A stretch of 13,189 nucleotides of DNA from JAUWMV01 sp964562425 (lineage in GTDB: Bacteria; UBP14; UBA6098; B30-G16). The position numbers and the translations under genes were made by a program. The notes under the pieces were generated by a model that worked only from the letters and a program-made list of their open reading frames with translations, had not been told where the DNA came from and searched no databases. Shown here in pieces: positions 1 through 10,000 of the stretch (position 1 is the stretch's first letter; each line of letters begins with the position of its first letter). The stretch spans positions 1 to 13,189 of the forward strand of contig CAZLTJ010000062.1 in NCBI GenBank assembly GCA_964562425.1, in the 5' to 3' direction.

Positions 1-45
1 ACTGAAGGTTTTTCTGGTCTACCTGATGTCTTCTATTATAAATGA
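1..45 (+). CDS. possible 3' end of a gene entering from the left (partial, unidentified)
   Basis: Frame 1 is open from the window edge to a TGA at 43-45 and reads as the 14-residue tail TEGFSGLPDVFYYK. If real, the gene would converge on gatE, with 33 bases between the stop codons. A frame this short could be open by chance; frame 2 is open to nearly the same point. No function can be assigned. Confidence 0.22.
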   Translation, partial: TEGFSGLPDVFYYK

Positions 46-78
46 ATAATAAAAGTTTATGCTTAATTATTAACTCAA

Positions 79-2022
79 TCATAATTTATTATGGTAAACT
101 AATTGAACTTCTTGCTTAACTAAATCTAATAATTTGTATCCGGGATACTTACCTCTGAGAAAGTGCATAACATGACCCGTCGAGGCTCTTATAATAGCGT
201 TGGGCGCAGTAGTTTTAATATCCGGTCGATATGAATGAATTTTTCTGTCGATAATTTCCTTTGCTTGTTCATCAGTAATTGGTTTATAGGTTTCGAGAAC
301 CTTTGTTAAATCTTCGTTCTGAGCAATTTGAGCAAGGATATTTGATATAGCTTCCATAGGAATTGACAAGTTATCAATATTTTTGAATATTCTTACAAGT
401 TCTGAATCCGTAAGCAAGTCTGTATTAAAACCTTTCCGTTTCAAGTATCGAATTGTTTGCGTTAAATGTATCGCCAGTATTGTGGGTCTTATTCGTGTTT
501 CTGAAATAAGCTCGTCGAAAAGGTTCCCAATATTATCGTGGAGAAGATCAAATATCAGTTGCCACGGAAGCCCGAGCTTTAGCCATATTTTCTCGCGATT
601 CCATGGGGATACTGGTATTTGTGGTCTAAGCGATTCGAGATATTCTGCTTCAAGAGGCACTGGGGGATGATCGGTATCAGGATACATCCTATCGGGTCCA
701 GGTAATACTCTTTCAAATGTAGTAACTCCACCACGTTCCGCTTTGCGCGTTTCGTTTGGAACACCAACATCTCTTGCAGCGATAATTCTTTCTGAAATTT
801 CATTTGCGGCAATTTTTGTATCTCGTGTGTTTCCCCATACGACTGCGAGAAGATCGTTCAGTCCTGCGTTAACTTCTTCTCTAAGTTTTTTCCATTGATG
901 CTCATTAGGACCACTATCATCTGGATGTGGTTTGAATATCATATTTGGCTTTTTGTCCATGCATGAAACGACATACAATATCGACGATACATCATCTGCA
1001 AAAGTTCTGTTAAGTTGAATGGGAACGGTAAATAGATCCTTAAATTCATGTACAATGACTCCCATAATGCATTTTGCATCAGCCCAAAGAGAGACTTGCT
1101 TGACAGTCGGATTTGATGTTAAGTCGATAATCTGGATGGATTTTGCATCCTTTAAAATACCCCTGCGAGCTATTTCATCTTTAAGATCGAGAAATATTTT
1201 CTGGCGCATTGCTTCGTAGTGAAGAAGTTTGGGAATATAGGGTATGCGTGGAACACCTTTTATCTCGACTCTCGAACCATCAGCAATTGATGCATTAACG
1301 TCTTCACGGGACGCTCCCATACCTCTTCTCATAAAACCTGAATATCTAGTAATTGCTTGAATTCTTCGAGCAGCTTCATACGCCATCCAGGGGTCAGTAA
1401 TATCGGCTTCGGTTATGACTTCAATTAGTGGCATTGAAAGTCTATCCGTTCTAAATGTAATTCTGTGTCCACGATCGGAAACCTCACGGCAGGCATCTTC
1501 TTCCAAATTTATTTGATGAATTCTTACAATTTTGCCATTGGCTAAGGGAACTTTTCCGTTTATACCGACTACTGCTGTCCTCTGGAAACCCGTTGGGATT
1601 GAACCGTCGAGGTATTGTTTTCGCATTATGTGAAGCTCTCCTATAATGTCACATTCAAATAGCATAGAAATTTTTATTGTCTTCTCGAGTGCTTCCTTGT
1701 TGATAAGAAAAGGTGGTGTGTCATCCATCTCATAAGTGCAAACCGACTCATTTTTAAGCAAATATAGCACTTCTTTCTGCTTCTTAAACTCCATAAGTGC
1801 AGTTCCATCGTATGTCCCCATCTCCGATAGCGTTGGACGCATATGTCTGATTATCGCTGCATCATAGTCTTCGCTATAAAGCCCAGCAGGACAATGACAG
1901 AAGAGTTTCTTTTGAGTCAGAAGCTGCTGATGAAACTCGATTCCAGACTTAAATCCAAGTTCTATATATAATTCTGGAGATGCATCTTCAAATCTCACCA
2001 TTTCAAAAGGTTTTAATTTCAT
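79..2022 (-). CDS. gatE: Glu-tRNA(Gln) amidotransferase subunit E (archaeal-type GatE)
   Basis: GatE is the tRNA-binding and kinase/transamidase subunit of the cytosolic GatDE complex, which converts Glu-tRNA(Gln) to Gln-tRNA(Gln). The asparaginase-like partner GatD supplies ammonia. The 647-residue product has the GatE layout. The GatB/E cradle comes first, with GIEFHQQL at 27-34, KLFCHCP at 39-45 and GASREDVNASI at 236-246 followed by RVEIKGV. An AspRS-like (GAD) insertion at about 300-430 follows, a hallmark of GatE that GatB lacks; the stretch after it, ERVLPGPDRMYPDTDHPP at 437-454, also matches GatE. A helical and YqeY-like tail runs from about 470 to the end. Length fits GatE (about 600-650) rather than GatB (about 480). 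The ATG start has GGAGG three bases upstream (cctcc at 2026-2030). No gatD is in the window, and the gene diverges from pgi/pmi. GatDE is classically archaeal, so its presence beside bacterial-style secreted proteins is notable. Confidence 0.94.
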   Translation of the reverse strand: MKLKPFEMVRFEDASPELYIELGFKSGIEFHQQLLTQKKLFCHCPAGLYSEDYDAAIIRHMRPTLSEMGTYDGTALMEFKKQKEVLYLLKNESVCTYEMDDTPPFLINKEALEKTIKISMLFECDIIGELHIMRKQYLDGSIPTGFQRTAVVGINGKVPLANGKIVRIHQINLEEDACREVSDRGHRITFRTDRLSMPLIEVITEADITDPWMAYEAARRIQAITRYSGFMRRGMGASREDVNASIADGSRVEIKGVPRIPYIPKLLHYEAMRQKIFLDLKDEIARRGILKDAKSIQIIDLTSNPTVKQVSLWADAKCIMGVIVHEFKDLFTVPIQLNRTFADDVSSILYVVSCMDKKPNMIFKPHPDDSGPNEHQWKKLREEVNAGLNDLLAVVWGNTRDTKIAANEISERIIAARDVGVPNETRKAERGGVTTFERVLPGPDRMYPDTDHPPVPLEAEYLESLRPQIPVSPWNREKIWLKLGLPWQLIFDLLHDNIGNLFDELISETRIRPTILAIHLTQTIRYLKRKGFNTDLLTDSELVRIFKNIDNLSIPMEAISNILAQIAQNEDLTKVLETYKPITDEQAKEIIDRKIHSYRPDIKTTAPNAIIRASTGHVMHFLRGKYPGYKLLDLVKQEVQLVYHNKL

Positions 2023-2050
2023 AAGCCTCCGTATCGGAAATTATTGTGAA

Positions 2051-2056
2051 ATTATA
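2051..2056 (-). promoter_or_regulatory. candidate -10 element for gatE
   Basis: The minus strand reads a perfect TATAAT here, 28 bases before the gatE ATG, giving a plausible short leader of about 20 bases that contains the GGAGG. No good -35 is at standard distance: the hexamer 17 bases upstream reads ATCTTG, and a TTGTTC lies only 14 bases away. A second TATAAT on this strand at 2101-2106 also lacks a partner. In AT-rich DNA such matches arise easily. Confidence 0.33.
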
Positions 2057-2200
2057 GATAAATTTTTTATGAACAAGATTTTTTTTAGGCAAAATTTCTC
2101 ATTATATCGAGGTTTTTTTTAACAGCTATATATAATATTTGTTTTAGACCCTTGTAATCTATAAATTCAACAAGGTTATTTTGTCTCAAATTTTTCTAAT

Positions 2201-2229
2201 TTGATTTGTACTGAAAGATTTGTAATAAT
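2201..2229 (+). promoter_or_regulatory. candidate sigma70-like promoter for pgi/pmi
   Basis: TTGATT (2201-2206), a 17-base spacer and AATAAT (2224-2229) resemble -35/-10 elements at 4/6 and 5/6 matches. The predicted start near 2236 would leave a leader of about 28 bases that includes the GGAGG at 2253-2257. Based on consensus matching only. Confidence 0.3.
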
Positions 2230-2263
2230 ACTTTAGAGATAAACAATTGACTGGAGGTTTATC

Positions 2264-3334
2264 ATGTTAGACAATCTCAAAGTTTATGAGAAAATCGATC
2301 CAGCAAATATGTATAGTTTAATTTATAAGTTTTATGAGCAGTTCTATTCTGGAAGACAGATTGCTGAGACGGCTGATTATCAATTAATTAATCCATCTGG
2401 CATAAAGAAAATAGTTGTTGCGGGAATGGGTGGATCCGCCATTGGAGCGGATCTTTTGAGATGTTATACTCTTTACGATTTGAATCGACCATTATTTGTC
2501 AATAGAGATTATATTCTTCCGGGATTTGTTGATGATAGAACTCTTGTCATATTATCCAGTTATTCTGGGAACACTGAGGAAACATTGTCGTCTCTTGAAG
2601 CTGCGCGTCTCCTTAATGCAAAGCTTTTTGCGATAACCAGCAATGGTCAGATTGCAGAGTTAGCTCGGGAATTGGAGTTTGGTCTCATAGAAATACCCGG
2701 GGAACTCCCACCAAGAGCAGCGTTGGGTTATTCGTTTGTGCCACTTCTAACTTTATTTGAACTTTGTGGCTTTGTGCATTCTCAAAAAAAGATAATTGAA
2801 AAAACAGCATATGTTCTTCAGCAAGGAGCAAAACTTTTAGCAAAGGAACAACCGACCGAGGAAAATTCAGCCAAAAAACTTGCCATACAAATTCATGGTA
2901 AGCTTCCCTTAATTTATTCATCGCCACGTTTTGAAGCCGTAGCCACACGCTTTAGAGGTCAGATAAACGAGAATGCAAAAACTCTTGCATATTCAGCAGT
3001 TATCCCAGAAATGAACCACAACGAACTTGTTGGTTGGAAACATCTCATTGGACTCGAGAAAAAGGTGCAGCCGATTTTCCTTATAGATTATGAGGATTAC
3101 AACCGCAATGCCTTCCGGATGCAATTTGTACAGGATGTAATGAGTGAACTCGGTGTTACGCCTATTGTCCTCAAGCCACCAGTAAAGGATGTTCCGCTGA
3201 TGACGAGGATGTTCTCGCTTATCCAACTTGGTGATTTCATTAGTTATTACATGGCTATCTTAAACGAGGAAGATCCAGAGCCGGTAGCGATTATCGATAA
3301 GCTAAAATCTTCACTGAAAGAATTTTCAGGATAA
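2264..3334 (+). CDS. bifunctional phosphoglucose/phosphomannose isomerase (archaeal-type, SIS fold)
   Basis: The cytosolic enzyme interconverts glucose-6-phosphate or mannose-6-phosphate with fructose-6-phosphate, feeding glycolysis/gluconeogenesis and mannose-based sugar nucleotides. The 356-residue protein has two SIS domains. The sugar-phosphate binding loops are visible as VVAGMGGSAIGADLL (51-65) and SSYSGNTEE (98-106). PPRAALGY (149-156) holds the family arginine R151. INENAKT and PEMNHNELVGW supply E236 and H252, spaced 16 residues apart as are the base and His of the crenarchaeal PGI/PMI enzyme. A C-terminal lysine pair (K346/K348) in DKLK probably provides the family's conserved lysine. 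Length fits the family (about 300-360) and not the longer classical bacterial PGI. The ATG is six bases after GGAGG (2253-2257). It diverges from gatE; no terminator is obvious after the stop. Which of the two activities dominates cannot be told from sequence. Confidence 0.93.
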   Translation: MLDNLKVYEKIDPANMYSLIYKFYEQFYSGRQIAETADYQLINPSGIKKIVVAGMGGSAIGADLLRCYTLYDLNRPLFVNRDYILPGFVDDRTLVILSSYSGNTEETLSSLEAARLLNAKLFAITSNGQIAELARELEFGLIEIPGELPPRAALGYSFVPLLTLFELCGFVHSQKKIIEKTAYVLQQGAKLLAKEQPTEENSAKKLAIQIHGKLPLIYSSPRFEAVATRFRGQINENAKTLAYSAVIPEMNHNELVGWKHLIGLEKKVQPIFLIDYEDYNRNAFRMQFVQDVMSELGVTPIVLKPPVKDVPLMTRMFSLIQLGDFISYYMAILNEEDPEPVAIIDKLKSSLKEFSG

Positions 3335-3590
3335 TTGTGTATTTTATTAGGCAAGAAACTCCAGTGTTAGCAAAATGTTCCGAATAATATAGATGCCAGC
3401 CAAAGTATATTTCTGGTTCGAATAACATTGAAGTATTTATTTTACCTAATGCATATATTCTAATTATTGAGTTTTTTAAACTTGCAGAATAATACATTAT
3501 AATTATATTTATTAAATGCATTAAGTAAATATTAATGTTATGTGGAATTTAAATATATTAAAGGGAAACATTATGCAATCCTATATAATT

Positions 3591-3595
3591 GGAGG
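3591..3595 (+). promoter_or_regulatory. Shine-Dalgarno that sets the start at 3602
   Basis: GGAGG ends six bases before the ATG at 3602. The longer reading frame could begin at a GTG at 3542, but that codon has no Shine-Dalgarno and would bury the signal peptide behind 20 charged and polar residues. The start at 3602 is therefore preferred. Confidence 0.75.
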
Positions 3596-3601
3596 AATGT
3601 T

Positions 3602-6600
3602 ATGCATATCATAGTTCTTTTGCTTTGTTTTTTCTCCGTAAACCTTTTCGCAGCACCAATAATCGAAGCGGAATTACAATTACCCGGTTATCCATACGCT
3701 CCTGTTGTGGGTGATGTGAACATGGATGGGTTCCCTGAGATTGTTGTAGGATATGGAGGTTCTGTGTGGGAAAGTGCAGGATTAATTGTCTTTCAAAAAA
3801 GAGCAGACAATACTCTGGATACTTCGCTGTTTCACTGGCGGTTACCTGTTGGTGGAGTTTATACGCCATACATCGGTGATATCGATAGTGATGGATGCCC
3901 CGAGATCTGTGCTTGTTTCTGGCGAGGATCCGATGCTCCAGATAGCATAATATGTTTTAATCACGATTATTCGGTGCTTTGGAAAAACGAGGTAGGTGAA
4001 ATTTTGTCTCCTTTACCTGCAAATCAATTTGGTGCTCATGAGATAACCGCTGGTGATATGGATGGCGATGGCAGTATCGAGATATTTGTCCATGCAACTT
4101 GTAGCTATTATATTAGAATCTTTGATGGTGCTACTGGGGAATATATTCATGATCTTGTAGGTCCGGTAGATGGATTTCCCTACGATGCTCCTGCTATTTT
4201 CGATCTTTATGGTAATGGAACGCTTGAAATAATTTCTTGCTGGAATAAAGATAATATTAATTATGTAAGATGCTTCAACACAGTTGACCGAACCGAATTA
4301 TGGTCTATTGAAAGAGCTTTTTCATTTGCAGTAGCAGATATTGATGCTGATAGTTTACCCGAAATTATAGCAATGGAAAAACGTAGTTACTTTTATATAA
4401 ACTACTATAATGCATATGGGACTTATTTAGGTACTGTAGATTCTTTTACCGGTGGCATGTGGTATCCGCATTTCGGTCCTCCTATGATCGCTCAATTTGA
4501 TCTTTCCACACCGGAACCGGAGATTGTCTTCTTTTTAAACCATCTTCATGGTTATGGGGAAGGAAATATATTTTGCTATAGATTTGATGGTTCATTAATC
4601 TGGAATTACAGTATACTAGTCGGAGAATTCACGACAGTTACAGGAGCAGACATTAACTGCGATTTCATTCCCGATATTGCTACAATGGATTTTTCAAGCG
4701 GCATGTATTTTTTTGATGGAGCAACTGGAGCGCTTGAAGCTTATTTTTTCGGATATTTTACAGGTAATAGTCAAGTTAATGACTTTATTCCTATCGTGGA
4801 TGTCGATAAGGACTTTCATTCGGAATGCGTTTTCAATGTTATAAAAGGAGGGATGCAATATTTCATTGCCATTGCTGGAAACGATTCACAGTGGAATCCG
4901 TCAAGACCTATATGGAACGAAGGAAGTTTTTACTATTCTTCTATAAGAGATAATTTAGACCTCAGTGAAAGAAGTTATCAAAATTGGAAGGATTATAACT
5001 TATACCGATGTCAACCAATCGCTGCTTGCGGTTTGGGCGTATTAATGGTCGATAGTATTAAATGCCTTGGTTGTGAGAAGTATTCCAACTTAACGCTTCA
5101 TGCTAATATTATAAATACAAATTCTCTAATTCTTGCTCCCGGCTCGAGAGTGAAGATAGAAATCCTTCAAGGTGAAGAGTATATGAGTTTAATCAGTGGA
5201 GTGGATGAGATATATTTGGGAGATATAGCACCAGCTGATAGCGTGGATGCAATATGGACATATGAAGTGGATGGTTCATGCTTGTGGGAGGTACTCAAGA
5301 TTAGAATACACACTTCAAGCATCGATTCTGGTAATATTCAGCCTACTAATTACGATTTCAGAATAAGACTTCCGCGATGCACAGATTTTCCGGAGATAGT
5401 CAATGTTCGACCACTTCCATGCAATAGTGTAATGACGTGTCCAGATACTGCAGAACAGATGATACTTCTATGCGTTACCAGCAAATATTTCTCGATTAAT
5501 TATGAGGAGACAGAACTTTATGTCAATGATGAAGTTTTTACAATAGAATCAGAAAATGTGTTCCAATACAATGATAATCTGGTTTATTTTCCGTCTGAAC
5601 CTTTTAAGAACGGCGATTTGATTGTATATTATCTTTTTTCGACTACGTCGATAGGTTGCACAACAATTTCCCTGCCATGCACAGTTGTTGTAGATCTTCA
5701 GCCACCAATGTTTTACAATGAAATACCTTCAAATAATTCAACTGTAGAAACTGTACCCGATTATTTTCAAGCATTATTAACTGATTCAATCGCAGGTGTG
5801 CGATGGTCGTCTTTGGATAGTGCGATGGCTCATTTTACGAGCATGTACGATACAATAGATTTGCCTATAATACTTGCTGAATCTTTAGTTATTGTTCAAT
5901 TCGATGGCTTAATGATTTTAGGTCCCATTGAGATATGTTTTGAGAATATTTTGGATGACCCAACAATAGAATATTGCGAACCAAATATCCTCGATACGTG
6001 TTTTTATTTTAACGTGGAGCCAAAAATTGCTGCTATTCCTATATTTCCGGATTCGGGAGCATATAATGGTTGTGTGGATGGCGTAATTAAGATGTTCTTC
6101 AACTTTCACGAATATCCCATCGACTTATCTACAGTAATTCTTGAAATAAACGATTCAATAATATTAGGAACAGATAGACGTTTATCTCTGATAGATGGCG
6201 ATACACTATTGTTTTCTCCCGATTTAGGATTTTGGAAAGATTCTACGTGGATCGATGTTTGTTTGCGACAAGCCAACGATATACACAGTAATGAACTTGC
6301 AGAAAGCCCGGTATGTTGGGGTTTTTGGAACGATTTTTCCCCACCAATCTCGGAAATGATTTCTCCCATACGTCCAGACCCTATTCGATTTATAGATCAG
6401 GTTATAGATATTCAAATCGTGGATAATTTATCAGGAGTCGATACGTCAATGCTTGAATTCTCTCTGGATGATATATATTACTCGCGGGATCAACTGGGTT
6501 GGATAGAGTGTGATACAGGTTGGATTGTACGCTTTGATCCTATATTGAACGATTTATCCTACGTACCTGACGACACAGTTAAGATTCTGATACATGTTTG

Positions 6601-6970
6601 TGATAATGTGGATTCAGTTTATTATTGTGGTCCGAATTGTCAGGATTTTCAATTTTTCCTACCGGTAATGATTATCGACGAATGCAAGCGATTTCCAAAT
6701 CCCTTTACGCCGAATTCGGATGGTCTCAACGATTTCGTGCAGTTTTACTTTCCTGATTTCGGTGTGAAACCGGGAGATATTTTCATTTTTGATATTAATA
6801 ATAAAGAAGTGAAGGAGATTCATGTTCCGAAGGGCTTAGATTGTAAGGAAAGCGCACTATGGGATGGCACAAATCGGGATGGCAATTCTCTTCCACAGGG
6901 CGTTTATATTTACCTTATCAAAATCGATGGTGAGATTATTTGCCAGGGAACAGTGAGTATTGCAAGGTGA
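3602..6970 (+). CDS. large secreted FG-GAP/VCBS-repeat protein with C-terminal sorting-type domain
   Basis: This is a predicted exported surface protein of 1122 residues. A signal peptide (about 1-17: hydrophobic core IIVLLLCFFSV, then LFA-A) begins it. A beta-propeller-like region follows, with Asp-rich calcium-loop repeats at about 37-47 (GDVNMDGFPEI), 92-98 (GDIDSDG), 151-157 (GDMDGDG), 245-251 (ADIDADS), 349-355 (ADINCDF) and 399-405 (VDVDKDF); the later ones are degenerate. Next is a block with WNPSRPIWNE and NWKDYNLYRCQ (about 431-471), which I recall between propeller and beta-sandwich parts in large secreted FCB-type proteins. Residues 490-1020 look like several Ig-like/CARDB-like beta domains. 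The C-terminus (about 1027-1122) carries CKRFPNPFTPNSDGLND and WDGTNRDGNSLPQGVYIY, typical of FlgD-like or gliding-motility type-B sorting modules. More than 30 cysteines are present, many for a secreted protein. Adhesion, carbohydrate binding or S-layer roles are possible, but the ligand is unknown. Confidence 0.85.
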   Translation: MHIIVLLLCFFSVNLFAAPIIEAELQLPGYPYAPVVGDVNMDGFPEIVVGYGGSVWESAGLIVFQKRADNTLDTSLFHWRLPVGGVYTPYIGDIDSDGCPEICACFWRGSDAPDSIICFNHDYSVLWKNEVGEILSPLPANQFGAHEITAGDMDGDGSIEIFVHATCSYYIRIFDGATGEYIHDLVGPVDGFPYDAPAIFDLYGNGTLEIISCWNKDNINYVRCFNTVDRTELWSIERAFSFAVADIDADSLPEIIAMEKRSYFYINYYNAYGTYLGTVDSFTGGMWYPHFGPPMIAQFDLSTPEPEIVFFLNHLHGYGEGNIFCYRFDGSLIWNYSILVGEFTTVTGADINCDFIPDIATMDFSSGMYFFDGATGALEAYFFGYFTGNSQVNDFIPIVDVDKDFHSECVFNVIKGGMQYFIAIAGNDSQWNPSRPIWNEGSFYYSSIRDNLDLSERSYQNWKDYNLYRCQPIAACGLGVLMVDSIKCLGCEKYSNLTLHANIINTNSLILAPGSRVKIEILQGEEYMSLISGVDEIYLGDIAPADSVDAIWTYEVDGSCLWEVLKIRIHTSSIDSGNIQPTNYDFRIRLPRCTDFPEIVNVRPLPCNSVMTCPDTAEQMILLCVTSKYFSINYEETELYVNDEVFTIESENVFQYNDNLVYFPSEPFKNGDLIVYYLFSTTSIGCTTISLPCTVVVDLQPPMFYNEIPSNNSTVETVPDYFQALLTDSIAGVRWSSLDSAMAHFTSMYDTIDLPIILAESLVIVQFDGLMILGPIEICFENILDDPTIEYCEPNILDTCFYFNVEPKIAAIPIFPDSGAYNGCVDGVIKMFFNFHEYPIDLSTVILEINDSIILGTDRRLSLIDGDTLLFSPDLGFWKDSTWIDVCLRQANDIHSNELAESPVCWGFWNDFSPPISEMISPIRPDPIRFIDQVIDIQIVDNLSGVDTSMLEFSLDDIYYSRDQLGWIECDTGWIVRFDPILNDLSYVPDDTVKILIHVCDNVDSVYYCGPNCQDFQFFLPVMIIDECKRFPNPFTPNSDGLNDFVQFYFPDFGVKPGDIFIFDINNKEVKEIHVPKGLDCKESALWDGTNRDGNSLPQGVYIYLIKIDGEIICQGTVSIAR

Positions 6971-7013
6971 AAACGAGAGTAGTTTATAAACAATAATCTT
7001 ACTAGTTTCGGTT
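6970..7013. terminator. possible bidirectional hairpin between convergent genes
   Basis: Arms 6971-6983 and 7001-7013 are imperfect inverted repeats: 11 of 13 positions pair if one G-T wobble is counted. The loop is 17 bases, and the structure fills almost the whole 41-base gap between the convergent genes. Read on the minus strand, the hairpin runs into TTTT (6970-6973), as expected for a terminator of the membrane-protease gene. On the plus strand there is no T-tract, so service to the upstream gene is less convincing. Confidence 0.35.
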
Positions 7014-10000
7014 AAGACGTGGATATTTTTTTGTGGAATCGACATAAAAACAAAACAGCGATAATACCTAAACCTAATGCAATTATAGCTTGTGTATTGT
7101 AGAATTGGCATCCCGAGAGTTGGAAAATTTTACCACAGGTCATAAAACTTCCCATAAGTAATATTGTTCCTATATAAATAAGAACATGATCTCGAAGGAT
7201 AGTTTTTATTAATGCCCATGCGAACCCAACTATAATTAAATTCTTAAGCAAACTCCAGAAGTACTGGGGTAAGGTTTGCATTTCGGAAGAGCTTATTAGA
7301 ATTACAAGCAAAAAAATGAGCAATGGATAGTATGTACCAAATTTTTCAACAGTAAAATCATAAACTGCAAAAGCAGCAGGCAAGAAAACTAAAATTCCCC
7401 ACAACCAGTAATTCAAAACCTCACCAGCGGGGAAATATGTAGCCATTAAATCTGGATACAGTAATCCAACGGACACCAAGGGTGGATTGAATATATACTC
7501 CATCCATTTCAGGAATCGTAATAACGCAATTATACTTAGAGATGAAATAATTGAATATAGAAGTTTGAAACCTGTGGGAATATTTATTTTAATACAATAT
7601 CGGAATCTCGTATTTGTAAATGCAGCAACTGCAACGCTGGAAGCAATTCCTGCAGTTAAAGCTTTTACACCGATTTGAGTCCACATTTGAGCAATGAAAT
7701 TTCTATATGACTCTGCCGTGTCGTAATTTATCAGGTAAGACTGGATTGTATTTAGATCGATCGATATACTTAATAAAAATGCAATAACTCCAGCACCGAA
7801 AATAAGCGAAAAGAATTGCTTATGCATGCTTATTGCTCGAACAAACTGCAAGACCACAATAAAAAGAAGAAATGCCCATCCCAAAAGTGGTAAGAAATTG
7901 AAAATGATAGAAAGCGTTGTGTTTTTTCTGTCCTGCCGAAGCCATTGTTCCGGGATTTTAAGTTCTGTAAATGGACCAGTCGGTTCATCTCCGATCAAAT
8001 CCACACCAACTCGCCATCTCGCGGCACCCACCGAATCCCAGGATTGCCATACATATTCGTGATCCCTTCTGGATGTTTTGTCTTCGCTGGATTTAATTAC
8101 TACATCCCATTTCGAGACTTGCCCGAGATCATGTTGCAATAAATAATTCAAAGCAATATCATAAGCTGAGTCGGAGGGCAGATAAGCACCATTATCATCG
8201 TCTGATACAAGATGATTATATGAAATAATGTTGCCTTCAGGGTTAAATAATAGTGAATATTCATTTTCCTGTCCCGACCGGAAAAACCTAATCTCCCACA
8301 CATAAAAAGGCGAGAATCCCTGAGGACCGAAAGTTCTATCGATTCCCGACCAGCCTGTTTTTTGATAGACATATTTGAGTTCACTTGTGTTAGGCAAAAT
8401 AATTATATGTTTTGTTAGTTTAAAATCGGAAAATTCTGCATCACTCGAGGATATGAATTCGTTAGCTGAATTCGTAATTTGGGAGGGTTTAAAGGTGAAT
8501 GTATGATACTTTTGACCTGGATGCAAAAAAACTAAAATAATTGCAGCAACCGATACGAGTGTAAAAACAACAGATGCGGTTTTACTGGAGGATGTAAATC
8601 GAGTTTTCGGAGTTAATATTTTTGGACTTAAGATAACCTTTTTTGAGATTTTACTTTCATTTAAAGCTATTCGACTTCTGATGCGTAATATTCTTCCAAG
8701 CAAAACCATTATTGCTGGAATTAGAACTATAATAACCACCATTATGGATGTGAAAGCATTGCCTTGACCGAAAATAATGTATCCAGATAACGCTGAATTA
8801 ACCACGAAATGCCAGGTTAATGTAGAAATAGCACCAAACTTCAGAAAGATGAAACCTGCAGCAATTCCGATAAAACCGACCTCGATTCCGCGTACGTAAC
8901 CGGGTGATTGGGGATAATTACTGTGAAGAAAACCCCATACGATCGCTAACAATATTATACCACTTATCTTACTTTTAAATAATCTCGAGATAAATGGAAT
9001 ACCGAAAAGCCTGAAAATAAATTCTTCACTTAATGCTGCACCTAATGCAATAGAAAAAGGGAATATCCATGGGATAAATGTACTCATAAGCTCAGTGTAA
9101 GAGCTATCAGTAGGTACCCAGAAGCCCATTCTTTGACCTATGGTATAGAAAAGAACTAAAAATACTAAATGAAATAATGCGAATAAATAACCAAAAAGAA
9201 CAGCTTTTCTAAATTCTTTGGTTTTCCAACCAGCGGGAGATAAGATATCGGGCAGAAATGTCATTCGAGGAGCAAATTCTCGATATAATCTCTCTCCTGC
9301 AATAAATGCTGGGATAATCAAAGCTCCGGTGCTTATGCTCAAAAGGAACGCAATTAGTATTTTTTCTATAAGGAATGTTGAGAAATTTGTTGCAGTATCA
9401 TAATACATTATGTCAAGAGGCATAAGGTTTAATTCATTGATGAAGGATACAATTACAACGATTATTCCTAAGAATGCTGCTGTTCGCCAAGGAGTGTTTG
9501 TCACACGAAAAGATCTAAAAAAAACGAACATCATAGCGATTAATAGCATAATAACTAGAAATGTAGCGAAGGATTGGAATAGCCTATTCGTGCTTCTTAT
9601 AGATTCTAATTCTCTCCTAAAACTTTCCTTAGTGTGAAGATATTTCTCGAAATATCCGATTTGATTACCACAAATTTTTATTCTTATCCTTAATGAAGCA
9701 TCTTTCAGTTGATCGCCCATTCTATCAAATTCAAAGATATGATCTCGTCTATTAGGCAGATTCTCTGAACTGGAGTTCTTAATGATGTATTTTTTTCTTT
9801 CAATACCCAGTTTAACAATAAAATTCTCAGCAAGTTTAAACGCAGAATCGGATTCTATAAAAGCCCCAGAGGATGTTTCAGGAAGAACGTGTTTTATATA
9901 CACAATTGAGGAATCATCAGGTGTTATTCCGACGAAAAATTCCTGTTCTTGTCCGGGGATGAAATATCGTCCCAGCCAACGCCACACCGGGATATCTCTT

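Noticed and set aside
383..1219. Plus-strand open frames of 66-95 codons inside gatE
   Set aside because: They lie antisense within a full-length conserved gene, lack ribosome sites and give low-complexity, non-family sequence; they are shadows.
2081..2120. T-rich runs in the gatE-pgi gap as terminators
   Set aside because: The gap lies between two divergent starts, where no transcript ends, and no stem precedes the T-runs.
1..3334. Archaeal origin for the whole window
   Set aside because: GatE and PGI/PMI alone would suggest it, but exported parvulin, PNPF sorting tails, TAnnTTTG-like promoter elements and a bacterial-style terminator with T-tract fit a bacterium better.
3374..3429. Inverted arms AATGTT and AACATT with inner CCAG/CTGG in the gap after pgi/pmi
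   Set aside because: The arms are short, separated by large unpaired loops and without a T-tract; such pairs are common in AT-rich DNA. I see no supported terminator or RNA in the 267-base gap.
3542..3601. Upstream GTG extension of the large secreted protein
   Set aside because: It has no Shine-Dalgarno and places 20 non-hydrophobic residues before an otherwise ideal signal peptide; the ATG at 3602 has GGAGG at good distance.
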